From NCBI GenBank assembly GCA_960531495.1, contig OY482853.1, positions 4,749,522 through 4,813,521 of the forward strand: a stretch of DNA of 64,000 nucleotides, read 5' to 3'. The notes under the pieces were generated by a model that was given only the letters and a program-made list of their open reading frames with translations, was not told the origin of the DNA and made no database searches. The DNA is from Zeus faber. Its lineage: Eukaryota > Chordata > Actinopteri > Zeiformes > Zeidae. The first letter of the stretch is position 1. The number at the start of each line of letters is the position of its first letter. Position numbers and translations under genes: made by a program. Of the stretch, positions 22,124 to 33,781 are shown one piece after another.

Positions 22124-23589
22124 GTTCTATATAAAACCTGTTGCAGGCCTCAACCTTGCTTGTGTTTTATTTATTGATAAAAATGGGTTCTGAATTATTT
22201 GATAGTGCAACCTAAGTTAATTAGCAATTTAGTAAATATTTAAGCATATTTTCTCTCATATTGCGACTTAACCTAAGTCAAACTAGTACAATCCGATTTT
22301 TTGTTTTTGATTCTGGGGCCTCAGCGTCAGGAAATAAGGACTTTGAGGGCAAAAGTGTTTTTCCTTTAGTCTTTTTTTGCCACGTATGCTGTGTGTTGGT
22401 TTTCTATTGTGAACATGTGGTTTTCTTTATATAATGCATAATAGGTTCTGGTAATAATTGTAATATTGCAGTGTCTGTATAGTGCAGTCCCTGTTTGCTC
22501 TAAATCTATACGATCACAAATTGTGTTTTGGGGTTTTTTTGTAAATATATGATGTAACAACCAAGGTAAAAATATTAGTCAAAAATACACGAAAGTCATG
22601 AAAGTCCTGTGCTGTACATTTCCATTAGAAATTTGAGCTTTTTCTTCATTTTTTCTTTCTTGTTTGTTTTTTCTTCTGCTTCACGGGCACCACACAGACT
22701 TATGGGATATTATGGGATGTACAGCCATGACTAATAAAAAAAACAATGGCCTGTATTTAAAAAAAAGGTTTCTATATACTGTACATTCTGGTTCCCAGCA
22801 GCGACAGGCCTACAGTACTTGAGCAGCAAATGTATTTCACAACTAAATGGGCATTGCAAAAAATCATGAAGGCTGTCTGAGCTATGGCGCTGGTTTGATA
22901 CCGGATTTATTCTGCTGCATAATTACGCCACGGATGGGGAAGAGTACACCTATTTTCATCCCTCCCTCCCTGCTCCATCATTAACTCCAACACCTGACTT
23001 ACGGCTGATGCAAGTCCATAATGCAGGAAATCCAAATTACAAAAAAAAATTTAAATAAAAAAACTGTGGATGTACTGTATATAAAAATCTCATTCCATAT
23101 TGTTCCCTGAAACAAAAAATTAAATCCTCTTTATACATTTTTTTTTTTTTCGGGATGGTTGTGAGTGTGTGAGGCGGTATTTTACATCTTATAGCCGTCG
23201 CTCTTGGCTGCCTCATCAAACACTGCCATCATCCCCCGTCACAGGAAGATGAGAAGTAGTAAATTATACAGCGAGGTGGTAAATCAGCTGCTTCTCCCCA
23301 GAAAAGTGGCTCCTTTGGTCTGAAGTCGTGTTAAAGTCCTGTTGCAGGCGGCCTCATCTGCCTTTTAAAACAGCCCTGGCCCATCCTCCGCGAGCATGTT
23401 ACACCATCCCATATGTACGGGGGTCATCAAATTTGTAATAATGCAGATGAACAGGACTCCTCCCATTGAGGATGGATGGCTGATATGCCCCCCCCATTTT
23501 CAGTAAATATTTGACTTTGCCGGCGCCAGAAAAGTGAGCTTTTGCTTATTAACAAGGGAAATCATTATATTTGTCTTACAGGTGCAATG
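22124..23589. other. anonymous, mostly low-repeat sequence
   Basis: No gene was recognised. A- and T-runs occur at 23041-23049 and 23139-23150. The sections 22870-23030 and 23280-23560 look unique and could be conserved noncoding DNA. Confidence 0.35.
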
Positions 23590-23925
23590 CACCTAACACA
23601 CACAAACACATGCAGGGAGTGGTGACTGAAGATCTGCAGCCTCTTAATTTCTCCCATCCCTGCTGTCCTTCCTCCAGGCGGCAGCCAGGAGCAGTGGGCA
23701 GCCCTCACTTCGGTGGGGCCTGGAGACCAAATCCAGGCGGTGGAACCATGTTGTGGTCAGGGACAGGACGGGAAAGCGTTCTGCGTGTTTTCAATTGGGC
23801 TCCTTTTCTTTATGTTGGAGAAGACCCATGTGAGCACGGTGCAAACCGCACGTAACCGAACCCAGGAACTTCTTGCCGTGAGGCCCTGGTGCAGTCACTG
23901 TGGCACCGTGCTCCAGGCAAATGTA
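23590..23925 (-). mobile_element. tRNA-derived SINE (family S1), diverged copy 2
   Basis: It keeps, in minus sense, the head GCCTCACGGCAAGAAGTTCC with a decayed B box, the CCGTGCTCACATGGG body word and CCACTGCTCCTGGCTGCCG. Substitutions and small deletions are more numerous than in the other three copies. Confidence 0.6.
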
Positions 23926-24359
23926 TAATTGCAATGCTAAAATATATACTAATCAAAATCCAGGCAGATGAGTGTTTTTTTTTTTTTTGTTCAATTTGAT
24001 GGAGGAACTCAATAGCAGTAGAAGATAATGGGGATCCCAAAGAGGCAAAGGTCCAAAAATGCAAAAAAAATAGAATAAAGAAATTCAGAGAATATCCACT
24101 TTATAATGCACGAAACAACAATCATTTATAAAGCTTTCACCCTTTGCTGTCAGGGCCGACATGCCAAGTGGTCTGCATGGATCTCAGCCTATTTGAGCTT
24201 GAAAGCCCAGAACGCTTTAATAAAAATTGTTTGTTTCTTGCGTACTCCCGCCTTCCTCCTCCTCCTCCTCCCCCAGCATCCACACACAGCATCTTATTGG
24301 GGTTCACAGCATCTCATTGGGGTTCAAACCAGCGCCGGTGACAGCAGATGCCATTGTTC
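23926..24359. other. anonymous sequence before a LINE
   Basis: It contains a T13 run near 23976-23988 and a duplicated word, TTGGGGTTCACAGCATCT with TTGGGGTTCA, at 24297-24325. An open frame that runs into the LINE starts at 24106, but its first 80 codons are not LINE-like. Confidence 0.4.
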
Positions 24360-25325
24360 CCTGCTTCTCAAGAATGGCCGTTTCCCTGGAGCAGACAAGA
24401 ATTTCACCCTCCTGACATTGCGCAACGTTTCTACCCTCTCCAGGGCGGCCAGTGCCGATGCCAACCTATCAGGAGACTTTACCACAGCGGAACTCAGTGT
24501 GGCCATCAGCAAACTAAAGCAAGGCAAGGCCCAAGGCCGTGATAACATCCAACCGGAATTCGTGATCCACCAGAGTGTGACAACATCTGCTTGGCTCTGC
24601 GCCTTCCTCTCGTCCTGCTTCTGGAGATCTGAGCTCCCCAAGACCTGGCATCGTGCTTCAGTCATAGCCCTGCTGAAGCCAAACAAACCCTCGGAAGACC
24701 CCAAGTCCTACGGACCCATCTCGCTGCTCTGTGTCCCATCCCAAGATTCTTGAGAGGGTGATCCACAGCCGACTTGAACCAGTGGTGGACCCACAACTTC
24801 CCAGGGAACAGGTGGGTGGACCAGGTAACACTGCTCACGCAAGACATCAAAGACAGCTCTCAGGCTAATGAGAAAGCTGGGCTGATGCTACTGGACCTGA
24901 CAGCCGCATATGACACCGTCTGGCACCGCGGACTCCATCTGAAGCTACTGAGGACAATCCCAGATAGGCATATGGTGAACATCATGATGAAGATGCTGTC
25001 GAAGCACAGCTTCATCCTACAGACCAACATTGTCCAGAGAAGTAGGCTCAGAAGTCTGAGAAATGGGGTTCCTCAGGGTTCTGTCCTCTCGCCGATGCCA
25101 CGCTGACAATAGACCCTGCTCAACCGCCTGTGAACCGGAGTTGGCCGCTTCAAGTCATCTTTGAAGCAATGGGGCTTGGCAGACAGCGCAGCATGTGAAT
25201 GAGGCGAGCCAGAGCAGACTGCCGAACACATAACCACCACCTGTCCTCTGTACAAACCACCATCAGAGATCGGCCGACCTCCAATCTTCCTTCTGGGAAT
25301 CTCACTTTTTAAACCAAGACTAGGG
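24360..25325 (+). mobile_element. jockey-like LINE remnant (reverse transcriptase protein)
   Basis: Plus-strand blocks in order: AELSVAISKLKQGKAQGRDN, LPKTWHRASVIALLKPNKPS and KSYGPISLL (24480-24730). A frame change follows, then ILERVIHSRLEPVVDPQLP. Next come VTLLTQDIKDSSQANEKAG, LLDLTAAYDTVWHRGLHLKL and LRNGVPQGSVLSPM (24810-25105). The text then jumps to LLNRL, VGRFKSSLKQWGLADSAACE, CGEPEQTAEHITTTCPLYKP and PPSEIG. The YADD block and about 300 residues after it are deleted. Known relatives are annotated as mobile element jockey polymerases. Confidence 0.85.
24774..25106 (+). pseudogene. LINE reverse transcriptase core, truncated before YADD
   Basis: A 110-codon frame with the first catalytic Asp in DLTAAYDTVWH and the GVPQGSVLSPM motif. 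It ends just after that motif at an internal deletion junction near 25100. Confidence 0.85.
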
Positions 25326-25600
25326 TGAGTCTGTGACTATCCTAAAGCACGACTGAGAAAGACCATTTCAGTTAGTCCGGATTAATTGTGATTTTGTTTC
25401 GTTTATTTAGTTAGTTAGTTAGTTATTTTGTTAATATATCTGTGTCCACGAAACTGCTCTATTTCCTCGCTGAAACTGCAGCGCTGCGACCTGTTGGGAC
25501 TGGATGTTACACATTCCAGACGCATTTGGTGGCTGGAAATTACCTGTGCATGCAGAATGCTTAATAAGGGGGGGCGCCTAGTTTATTTCTCCTCACAAAC

Positions 25601-25638
<38 letters not shown>

Positions 25639-25932
25639 TGGTCCATAATAAAGTTCTTCGATTTGGTGGTGGAGTGTATTAGCAGAGGTTAACGCGCGGG
25701 AAAGGGAGTCCAACAAGCACGGCGATAAGGAATTGCTTTCTAAGCTTTCCCACTTTCCAAGGCTTCGCTTGGTTCCTTCTCCGAGCCGTGTTTTCATGTA
25801 AGTACACGACATCGCTGAAAACCTTCAAACTCTGTATACTGTATTTCCTCAAATATAAACCGGTGGCCGGATAAAAAAAAGGGCCTCTGATAAATGCTGG
25901 AACAAAGCCGTGGTCTCCATGAACAAATACAA
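25326..25932. other. anonymous sequence with (TTAG)n and (CA)n
   Basis: It holds a TTAG run at 25407-25428 and (CA)n at 25604-25636. No gene was recognised. Confidence 0.5.
25604..25636. repeat. (CA)n microsatellite
   Basis: Pure array of about 16 units. Confidence 0.95.
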
Positions 25933-26246
25933 GTGTGGTGTGGTCTGTGGATGGGACGGTTTGAGCAGCCACATCTGACCTGAATCTAGGTGATCGGGTC
26001 AGGGTGGCTGCATACCAGTTGCTCATTGGCTGGGCAGCAGGTCAAAACCCCCATCCACACACTGACTCAGGATAGGAACATGTCATGACAGAGCTCATAT
26101 CCTGAGTGTGTGTGTGGATGGGGGTTTTAACCTGCTGCTCGTTAGCCCAACCAATGAGCAATTGGTATGCAGCCACCCTGACTCAATCACCTAGATTTGG
26201 GTCAGGTGTGGCTGCTCAAACCATCCCATCCACACACCACACCACA
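25933..26246. repeat. 314-bp palindrome: two family B units head to head
   Basis: The left arm (25933-26074) reads GTGTGGTGTGGTCTGTGGAT, TTTGAGCAGCCACATCTGAC, TCTAGGTGATCGGGTCAGGG and ACACTGACTCAGGATA. The right arm (26098-26246) is its reverse complement with scattered differences. The 23-base spacer contains the self-complementary TGTCATGACA. Transcribed RNA would form a hairpin of about 140 base pairs. Confidence 0.88.
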
Positions 26247-27564
26247 ACAAGCCTGCCTCAAATAAAGACCGGAGGAAAAACTGATCGGAGCTGTGGTGGT
26301 GTTCCAGTTCCAGTGCCGCTCCCAAACAAGGCAAATAAAAACATTGTGTTTTTATTGTAGATGTATTTCATTTACTCCAGCTCCTACTACAGCATAGCAA
26401 TAGCGCTCCAAGCAGGAAGTGATGCGTTAAAAGCGAACCCTGAAAACTGTCATTCCCCCATTGTCTACCGCCACAAGTGTGGCTTTTAGGGTATAGCTGC
26501 TGGCTCTCTCTTTTTCACAATACATGTGTTTGCATGGCATGGCACCCAGATGGAAGTTTGGTTTCAAATTCATATTATAATATGATCAAATATGCTAAAC
26601 AAACAGAGGGAATTATATATAAAAGCCTGCCTCAAATATAAGGCCTGGTACCCTCTGCAGTTGAGGTAAATAAAGGGCCCCGGTCACTCTCTGTGGAATT
26701 ACGGTATTTTATATGCGAGGGTGGTACCTGCTGATGCCTACAACCCGGAAACATGGAATAATATGACCAAAGAAAACAAAATCACAAGAAAATCTGGTGT
26801 ACGGGGGCTTTCTCATGATGCGTAATTCTATTTTCTAATTCTATTTGTCAAAACGTTGAATTATAATTAATTATTACATTTAAGGCTATTAAGCACAATT
26901 TGAGGCTTTTATTACATTTTCAGGGAGATCGCACATGAAGGTGAAACAATCCCTTGAGCTCATCTTCCCAATTAGATGGAATGGAGAAGTTAGTTATGAT
27001 CGCTCTGTCAGGAATTATATGACAGGAATTATATGACAGGAACTACTTGCACCGTAAAGTTTATGCAGCAAACTGTCATCGTTTTAAGGAACCCGCCCAA
27101 AAAAAACAAAAAAACAACACAACACACGGTCCAATTACAAGCACTTTGGCAAAACCCTTGCAGAGTTACAATATTTATCCCCCGACTGAATCGGCTCACA
27201 TCGTGTGGCCGCAGCGATGACTGATATCCCCAAGGTCAAGAGTCTCAGTCGCTCGTCGACAGAATGTGAGATTGGTAAAGCACGAGGACGGAGAGATAGA
27301 ATAATAAGAAAAAAAAGATTGTGGTGGATTCTCTCTTTTTTCTGGCTGAGTGCACTCTGCCACTCGGAGGCTGATGATGAGTGACACCCGATGTCCGAGG
27401 AGTATCAGAGAAAGGGAGAGAGAGATGGAGGGAAGGCGAGGTCAGTGTGTATGTATGTGTTTCTCTTGGTCATGCGGCTGTAATCTTCCAATCTGTCCTG
27501 TGGGAAAATCCCAGAAAAAAAAGGACTGCGGGCGTCGCTCCCAATACTAATGGAAAAAAAAGGA
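26247..27564. other. anonymous sequence
   Basis: No gene was recognised. There is a small tandem duplication, GGAATTATATGACA, at 27011-27038. Confidence 0.4.
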
Positions 27565-27806
27565 GCGGGATGGACGGAAGGAGGGATGGATGGACGGATG
27601 GATGGATGCACTGATGGAGAAATGGATGGATGGATGGAGGAATGGATGGATGGTGGGATGGATGATTGGAAGGATGGAGGTATGGATGGATGTAGGGATG
27701 GCTGGATGGAGGGAAGGATGGATGGATGGATGAATGGAGGGAAGGATGGATGGTGGATGGATGGAAGGATGGATGATGGATGGATGGGGGGAGGGATGGA
27801 GAAATG
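27565..27806. repeat. (TGGA)n-type minisatellite
   Basis: About 240 bases of GGATGGATGGA with AAGG and GAGG variants. Open frames on both strands here are repeat read-through. Confidence 0.92.
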
Positions 27807-27917
27807 GGCCTCAGGGGGGGCCCCTGGCTCCCACCAGGAAGTAGAGGAAATGGGAAAGGAAATGTGGCCCCTCTGGCTCAGTACGACACATCCTAATATA
27901 CAAGTATCTTCAAGGTA

Positions 27918-28203
27918 AGAGCCAGGAGCAGTGGGCAGCATACGTGGACGCGCCGGGGACCAGGTGATAAGTGTCCATCGCTGGTCAGACCATGATGGGT
28001 GCATGTTTTTTTTAGTGGGGGTCCTTACTGACGTGAGGTGGAGGAAACCCCATGTGAGCACAGGGAGAACATGCAAACTCCACACAGAAAGGCTCCTATT
28101 TGGGAGATAACCCACCGGATCATAACAGAATATATATAATAATTGAACTCAGGACCTTCTTGCTGTGAGGCAGCAGTGCAATGCACTGCGCCACCGTGCC
28201 ACA
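27918..28203 (-). mobile_element. tRNA-derived SINE (family S1), copy 3
   Basis: In minus sense the head TGGCACGGTGGCGCAGTGCA (A-box side intact, about 28184-28203), GCACTGCTGCCTCACAGCAA and a decayed B box lead into the body with GTGTGGAGTTTGCATGTTCT and end near CCACTGCTCCTGGCT. A short ATATATAATAAT insertion interrupts the head at about 28127-28141. The 3' third is absent. Confidence 0.72.
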
Positions 28204-28211
28204 AAAGATGT

Positions 28212-28255
28212 TGGAGATGCCGGGGATTGAACCCGGGGCCTCATACATGCAAAGC
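28212..28255 (-). pseudogene. 3' half of a tRNA-Ala (TGC) gene
   Basis: In minus sense it reads GCTTTGCATGTATGAGGCCC, then CGGGTTCAATCCCCGGCATC and TCCA. This is the anticodon loop (TTTGCAT, anticodon TGC), variable arm, T arm and acceptor 3' strand of eukaryotic tRNA-Ala. The D arm and 5' acceptor strand are missing; the sequence breaks within the anticodon stem directly into the triplet repeat. It cannot make a tRNA. Confidence 0.8.
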
Positions 28256-29217
28256 TGGTGTTGTTTCTGCTGCTGTTGTTGTTGTTGCTGCTATTGTTGT
28301 TGTTTCTAATGTTGCTGCTTCTGTTGCTGTTGTTGTTGCTGCAGTTGTTGCTGCTGCTGTTGTAGTTGTTTTTGTTGTTGTTTCTGTTGTTGTTGCTGCG
28401 GCTGTTGTTGTTTCTGCTGCTGTAGTTATTGTTTCTGTTGCCGTTGCTGTTTTTGTTGCTGCTGTTGTTGCTTCTGCTGTTGTGGTTGTTTTTTTGTTGT
28501 TCTTGTTGTTGATGCTGCTGTTGTTGTTGTTTCTGTTGTTGCTGCTGCTGTTGTTGTTGCTGTTGTTGCTGCGGTTGCTGTTGCTGCTGTTTCTGTTATT
28601 GCTGTTGTTTCTAGTTATTGTTTCTGTTGTTTCTGCTGTTATTGCTGTTGCTGTGGCTACTGTTGTTGCTTCTGCTGTTGTGGTTGTTTTTTTGTTGTTC
28701 TTGTTGTTGATGCTGCTGTTGTTGTTTCTGTTGTTGCTGCTGCTGTTGTTGTTGCTGTTGTTGCTGCGGTTGCTGTTGCTGCTGTTTCTGTTATTGCTGT
28801 TGTTTCTGTTGTTGTTGCTGTTTCTGTTGTTGTTTCTGTTGTTGCTGCGGTTGCTGTTGTTTCTGTTGTTGCTTCTGTTTCTGTTGTTGCTGCTGTTGCT
28901 GCTGTTTCTATTATTGCTGCTGTTTCTGTTATTGCTGTTGTTTCTGCAGTTGCTGTTTCTACTGTTTCTGTTGTTGCTGCTGCTATTGTTGCTGTTGTTT
29001 CTGCTGTTGCTGCTCTTTCTGTTGTTGTTTCTGTTGTTTTTGTTGCTGCTGCTGTTGTTGCTGCTGTTGTTGTTGTTTCTGTTGTTGCTGTTGTTGCTGC
29101 TGCTGCTGCTGTTGTTGTTTTTGTTGCTGCTGCTGTTGTTGCTGCTGTTGTTGTTGTTTCTGTTGTTGCTGCTGCTGTTGCTACTGTTGTTTCTGCCTTT
29201 TTTGTTGCTGTTGTTTC
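28256..29217. repeat. TTG/CTG/TTC triplet-repeat array, about 960 bp
   Basis: An interrupted triplet array, mainly TTG and CTG with TTC. A 367-codon plus frame (28143-29246) through it is poly-Leu/Val/Ala and other frames give poly-Cys; all are repeat read-through. Blocks of about 190 bases recur: TTTTTTTGTTGTTCTTGTTG is at both 28489 and 28686, showing segmental duplication in the array. Confidence 0.92.
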
Positions 29218-29326
29218 AGGGGAATTCTTTTGAAATGACCGGCTGACAGCAATTTTATTTTTTTAATTGTTCTTATTTTGATATTTCTTTGTACAGCACA
29301 TTGTATGACCTGAATTGACTTGACTC

Positions 29327-29352
29327 TCTCACACACACACACACACACACAC

Positions 29353-29412
<60 letters not shown>

Positions 29413-29423
29413 AACTATGCACG

Positions 29424-29468
<45 letters not shown>

Positions 29469-29473
29469 ACACA

Positions 29474-29526
<53 letters not shown>

Positions 29527-29545
29527 ACACACACACACACACACA

Positions 29546-29584
<39 letters not shown>

Positions 29585-29841
29585 ACACACAGACACACAC
29601 ACAGACACACAGACACACACACACACACAGACACACACACACACACACACAGACACACACACAGACACACACACAGACACACACACACACACACAGACAC
29701 AGACACACACACACACAGACACACACACACACACAGACACACACACACACACACAGACACACACACACACACAGACACACACACACACACACAGACACAC
29801 ACACAGACACACACACAGACACACAGACACACACACACACC
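29327..29841. repeat. (CA)n / (CACAGA)n array, about 515 bp
   Basis: Near-pure CA with regularly placed CAGACA variants in the second half and a short GCACGCACACGCGCGC patch near 29419-29437. The many open frames in it (His-Thr or Cys-Val repeats) are not genes. The CG-containing patch and alternating purine-pyrimidine run could adopt Z-DNA. Confidence 0.96.
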
Positions 29842-30453
29842 ATGGAGGTGCAATATCACTGGTGTTTACGGTACATAGTGTAGTAAGATAGTGAGCACAC
29901 AGTAATAATTTAATTATAATTTATAATTTTAAGCTTTTTGTTTGTTAACGCTCAGGGTCTGTACTTGAAGTGAACCAAATTACGCAAAATTTTTTAAGAA
30001 GTCGTCTTCATTAAAATACACTTTCACTCTGTTGCATACATCGGTCAGACCTCATTCATATGTGTGTACAGTTTAACCTCCTGTGTGTATGTGAGTAGAA
30101 TATATTGCGTATTTAAATCATGTGTGTACATAGATGTATGTTTGCTCTGATGGAGGCTGTTTTTTCCCCTTTAGAGATTATTTCTGTTTATTTTCTTTTT
30201 ATAAAGCAGCTTCTTTGCTTTGATACGAATCAACTTGGACATCACCCTGATTCTAAAAGGGTTTCACGAAATGCTTTCATATTTTTTGTTAATTTGAAGG
30301 GAAATTCAACATGAAACATTCAACACATCCAGACAGAGCTGATGAAGCCCCTGGCTCCACCGCAGCACTGCATTAGCTCTGTGTATCTGCAGAGTCAGGA
30401 GGAACTACAACAGACAGGTGGAGCAGCAGAGCGGGGAGCCCTTCCCCTGGCTG
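29842..30453. other. anonymous sequence
   Basis: No gene or element was recognised. Confidence 0.45.
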
Positions 30454-31135
30454 CGCTGCACCACGTGTTGTAGACATCTTACTGTTCATACTACATACTA
30501 CATACTAATACAACATACTACATACCACATACAAATACTGCACCACGTGTTGGGCTCAATGCAGGTAGACATCTTACTGTACATACTACATACTTTATTC
30601 TACATACTACATACTACATACTAATAGTAATACTACACACTAAATACTACATAATAATACTGCACCACGTGTTGGGCTCAATGCAGGTAGACATCTTATT
30701 GTATATACTACATACTACATACTTCATATTACGTATTGCATACTAATACTCATACTACATAATACTTCATACTAATACTGCGCCGATATTGGGCTCAATG
30801 CAAGTAGACATCATACTGTACATTTTACATATTACATACTACATACTAATACTGCACCATGTGTTACATACCATGTGTTACACTACAGACTACACACTTC
30901 ATACTACAGACTACACACTACATACATCATACTACATTCTACAGACTGCACACTAGACACTACATACTATATACAACATATTACACACCACAGACTACAT
31001 ACTACACACTACATACGTCATACTACATTCTACAGACTACATTCTACATACTACTGACTGCACACTACACACTACAGAGAACATACTACACAGGACACAT
31101 TACACACTACATACAACATACACACTACATACGTT
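30454..31135. repeat. composite minisatellite: ACATACT units within a higher-order unit of about 120 bp
   Basis: The block AATACTGCACCACGTGTTGG plus GCTCAATGCAGGTAGACATC starts at 30533, 30656 and 30774 (spacings 123 and 118), with partial copies near 30454 and 30848. The space between is filled by CATACTACATACTA units. The last third keeps only ACTACA-type units. Confidence 0.88.
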
Positions 31136-32008
31136 GGCTTAGTAAAGCGTATGCTATTATGACGTGACACTGTTGGTGCAGCCATCTTTATACTTTAAAA
31201 TGTTCCATTTAAAAGGGATAGAGATCTCCCTGCAGCTTTTATAAAAGTTTCTGGCTTTGGCACAAAAAGGTGGTGAAGTGACCTTATTAGGGTTTCCTGT
31301 TCATGTTTCTTTTTTAATCATAAAACTATTAATGCATCTTTGTAATTTATGTCATTGTCATTTATCTTTTTGGGAAGATATAGGGTGGCAAAGAAGTGTT
31401 TCAAGTCCTGAAGTGTTCCTCCGAGGTGCATTTTAACTTGGTTACGGTGTCATTTTCAATATAAAAAAAAACAATCTGAAAATCGATACACTTTATCTGC
31501 AGGAATCCCGCGGCATATTAAACGCTGACCTCTGGGATCGATCTCATGGTGCGCACATCCATCACACTTCTTCTCAGCAGACACCGCGCTAACACAGCCA
31601 GGATTCTGAACCCGAGGCCAGAAAGGTTGAGAAGAATAATATATCGGAGTTTAAATACGAACAAGTTGAAGGGAGGAGGCGAACTAAGTTAAAGATTTAT
31701 TCGTCCTGTTTTCCCAGTGTACGCCCGTGACAGCGCTTTCTCTCCGACTCATTTTTCCTTTAATTACGCAGAGTGCGGTCGGGTCGATCCGGCCGTCAAA
31801 AAGTAAGCGACGGAAAAGATCAACAGGAGGTTGTTTCAGCGTTCTAATGGAGCAGAGTCTGCTCTTTAAATAAAAAAGAGGAAAAACAAGAGGTTTACAA
31901 GAGCAGTCACCTTGTCATGATTTTGCCTCGTGTTTGTCGTGAGTTTATTCTGCTCCTTGATGTTTCCTTCTCTCCCTGGTGCATGTGGTCCTGTGTTCCC
32001 TTATCTGC
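31136..32008. other. anonymous sequence
   Basis: No gene was recognised. Confidence 0.45.
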
Positions 32009-32036
32009 CTCTCTCTCTCTCTCTCTCTCTCTCTCT
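32009..32036. repeat. (CT)n microsatellite
   Basis: Fourteen CT units directly before a hAT-like terminus. Confidence 0.95.
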
Positions 32037-32040
32037 TGCT

Positions 32041-32925
32041 CAGTGGTTCTCAACCTGCTTTCAATAATTTAACCTCTTTGAAATAGTTTTTTTTTCAGCC
32101 AAGTAGCCCCTGACCAGAGCAAAACACTTTTAATATAATAAAAAAAAAGGCGATATAAAGAGGTTCAGTACAGAGCTGCGCTATCGGTGTCTGATTTATA
32201 AAACAACCTTAAAAACACTGAAAACGGCAGTTTTACGGCAGGGGGGCTGCGGCGGTTACTGCATTACTGAGGTCACGGGACGTGACCGTGGTATGGAGCT
32301 CATAAGCGCAACTAATATAATAATATACATACCCGTATATATTTTTGTATTTTTATTTTTTTTGCTGGTGACGTGTGATATGAAACACAATCATCATTGT
32401 TTAGTTTAATAATCATTAAATCAATCAATTATTAAATGAATCATCATCGACTGCGTTCAACGTCGCTCTGCAGGCCGCGCGGCAGGGGGAGGGGCAGCCA
32501 TTTAAACATATGGGGGATTTATTCTGTGTGTGTCCAATTATTATTAATTATTTCTATGCTTGAGTACTTGTGATATGATCGACAGGTAACGTTCAATTGA
32601 ATATAACACAAGCAACACCCGGTTATTTTCCATAACGGGCCTGTTTGTTTTCCTCACTTAATCACCGCCGTCCCAACAGCGTCTGCGCTGTCCGTTCAGC
32701 ACCACAGCCCTGCACGGCCATCAACCGCTGCACTGAAAATGGGAAGATTGAATATTGAATGGGGTTCATCAAACTCACATTGACAAGTTTTTTTATTGAA
32801 CTTATTATAGTATAATTATTTGAGGAATTATGCACGACTGATATTTTTTCAATTAACATTTCAAAAAAATCGGACGTACCCCCTGCAGTACTCCAAAGTA
32901 CCTGTCATTGAAACAATGCCCTAGC
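32041..32925. mobile_element. hAT-like element, diverged
   Basis: The left end CAGTGGTTCTCAACCTGCTT is a canonical hAT terminus. A right-hand region GTACCCCCTGCAGTACTCCA then AAGTACCTG at about 32874-32902 matches the constant part of the same fish hAT group and the fragment inside the SINE at 20151-20318. No transposase is visible. The right terminus itself is not clean, so this could be two fragments. Confidence 0.45.
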
Positions 32926-32950
32926 TGTCTCTCTCTGTTTCCTCCAGCTC

Positions 32951-33011
32951 CCTACCCCTCTCTCTCTCTCTCCCTCTCTCTTCCCCCATCTCTCTCTCTC
33001 TCTCTCTCTCT
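32951..33011. repeat. CT-rich microsatellite
   Basis: Interrupted (CT)n with short C runs. Confidence 0.9.
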
Positions 33012-33781
33012 GTTTGTCCTGCAGATGTCCTCTGTGTGTTTTCCGCTGTCTCTCGTCTCATCATTACCTCGGTGTATTTAGTTTGCCTTCTCCACTCAGT
33101 CCTTGTCGCTCATAAATTCCCTGTGAGTGCTGTTGCCTGTGTGCCCTGCAGTCTTTTAAGTTCTTTCGTAAAATAAACCTTTTGTCGGAGTGCCGGTGTG
33201 TCCTGCCTGTGTGTTCACCCCACATATAGCGCCTCGCCATTTGAATCTGAACTCTTTAGAATTCAAGTCAAGGTGGGAAGTCTCGTGTCAAAAATCTTTC
33301 TTTTTCTTTTCCTTTTTTGAGGTCAACAGCTTGGCACGGAATTCTTAGATAAATATGAAAAGGCGTTTTCCCACGTTTCAAAGGCCAATTTTCTTGAGGC
33401 CGTGTTTCTTGAGCTTGTTTTTGTCCATTTCTTTCTGTATTCGTTTCATTTCATCTATTTTTCATCATTATTTATACGGCGACAGTGGTCAGCCGGGGCC
33501 GGCGGGTCAACGTGAGCCACGGCAGCAACACTGGCGGGGATTATACGGCGTGGGAGTGCGGCGACATGACCGCCGTCGCATAATTTTTTTTTCCTATTCA
33601 TGCTGCGTCGCTTCGTAAAACACCAGGAGACGTGATTTCAGGCGTTGATTTGTGAAGACGCTGCGGATCGGGAGTCAGAGGTTTCACATCGAAATGTGTG
33701 AAGTCCTCATCCTCTGCAACACAAATGTACATGTGACATTCCTCAACGTCTGATTCAACATGTCACTCTTATTCTCATATA
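33012..33781. other. anonymous sequence
   Basis: No gene was recognised. Confidence 0.45.

Noticed and set aside
28212..28255. Intact tRNA-Ala gene
   Set aside because: The D arm and 5' acceptor strand are absent; the sequence turns into triplet repeat at the anticodon stem.
28143..29246. 367-codon open frame
   Set aside because: It is poly-Leu/Val/Ala read-through of the TTG/CTG array; other frames are equally open and no non-repetitive domain exists.
29273..29883. Several frames of 140-187 codons on both strands
   Set aside because: They are His-Thr and Cys-Val repeats from the CA array.
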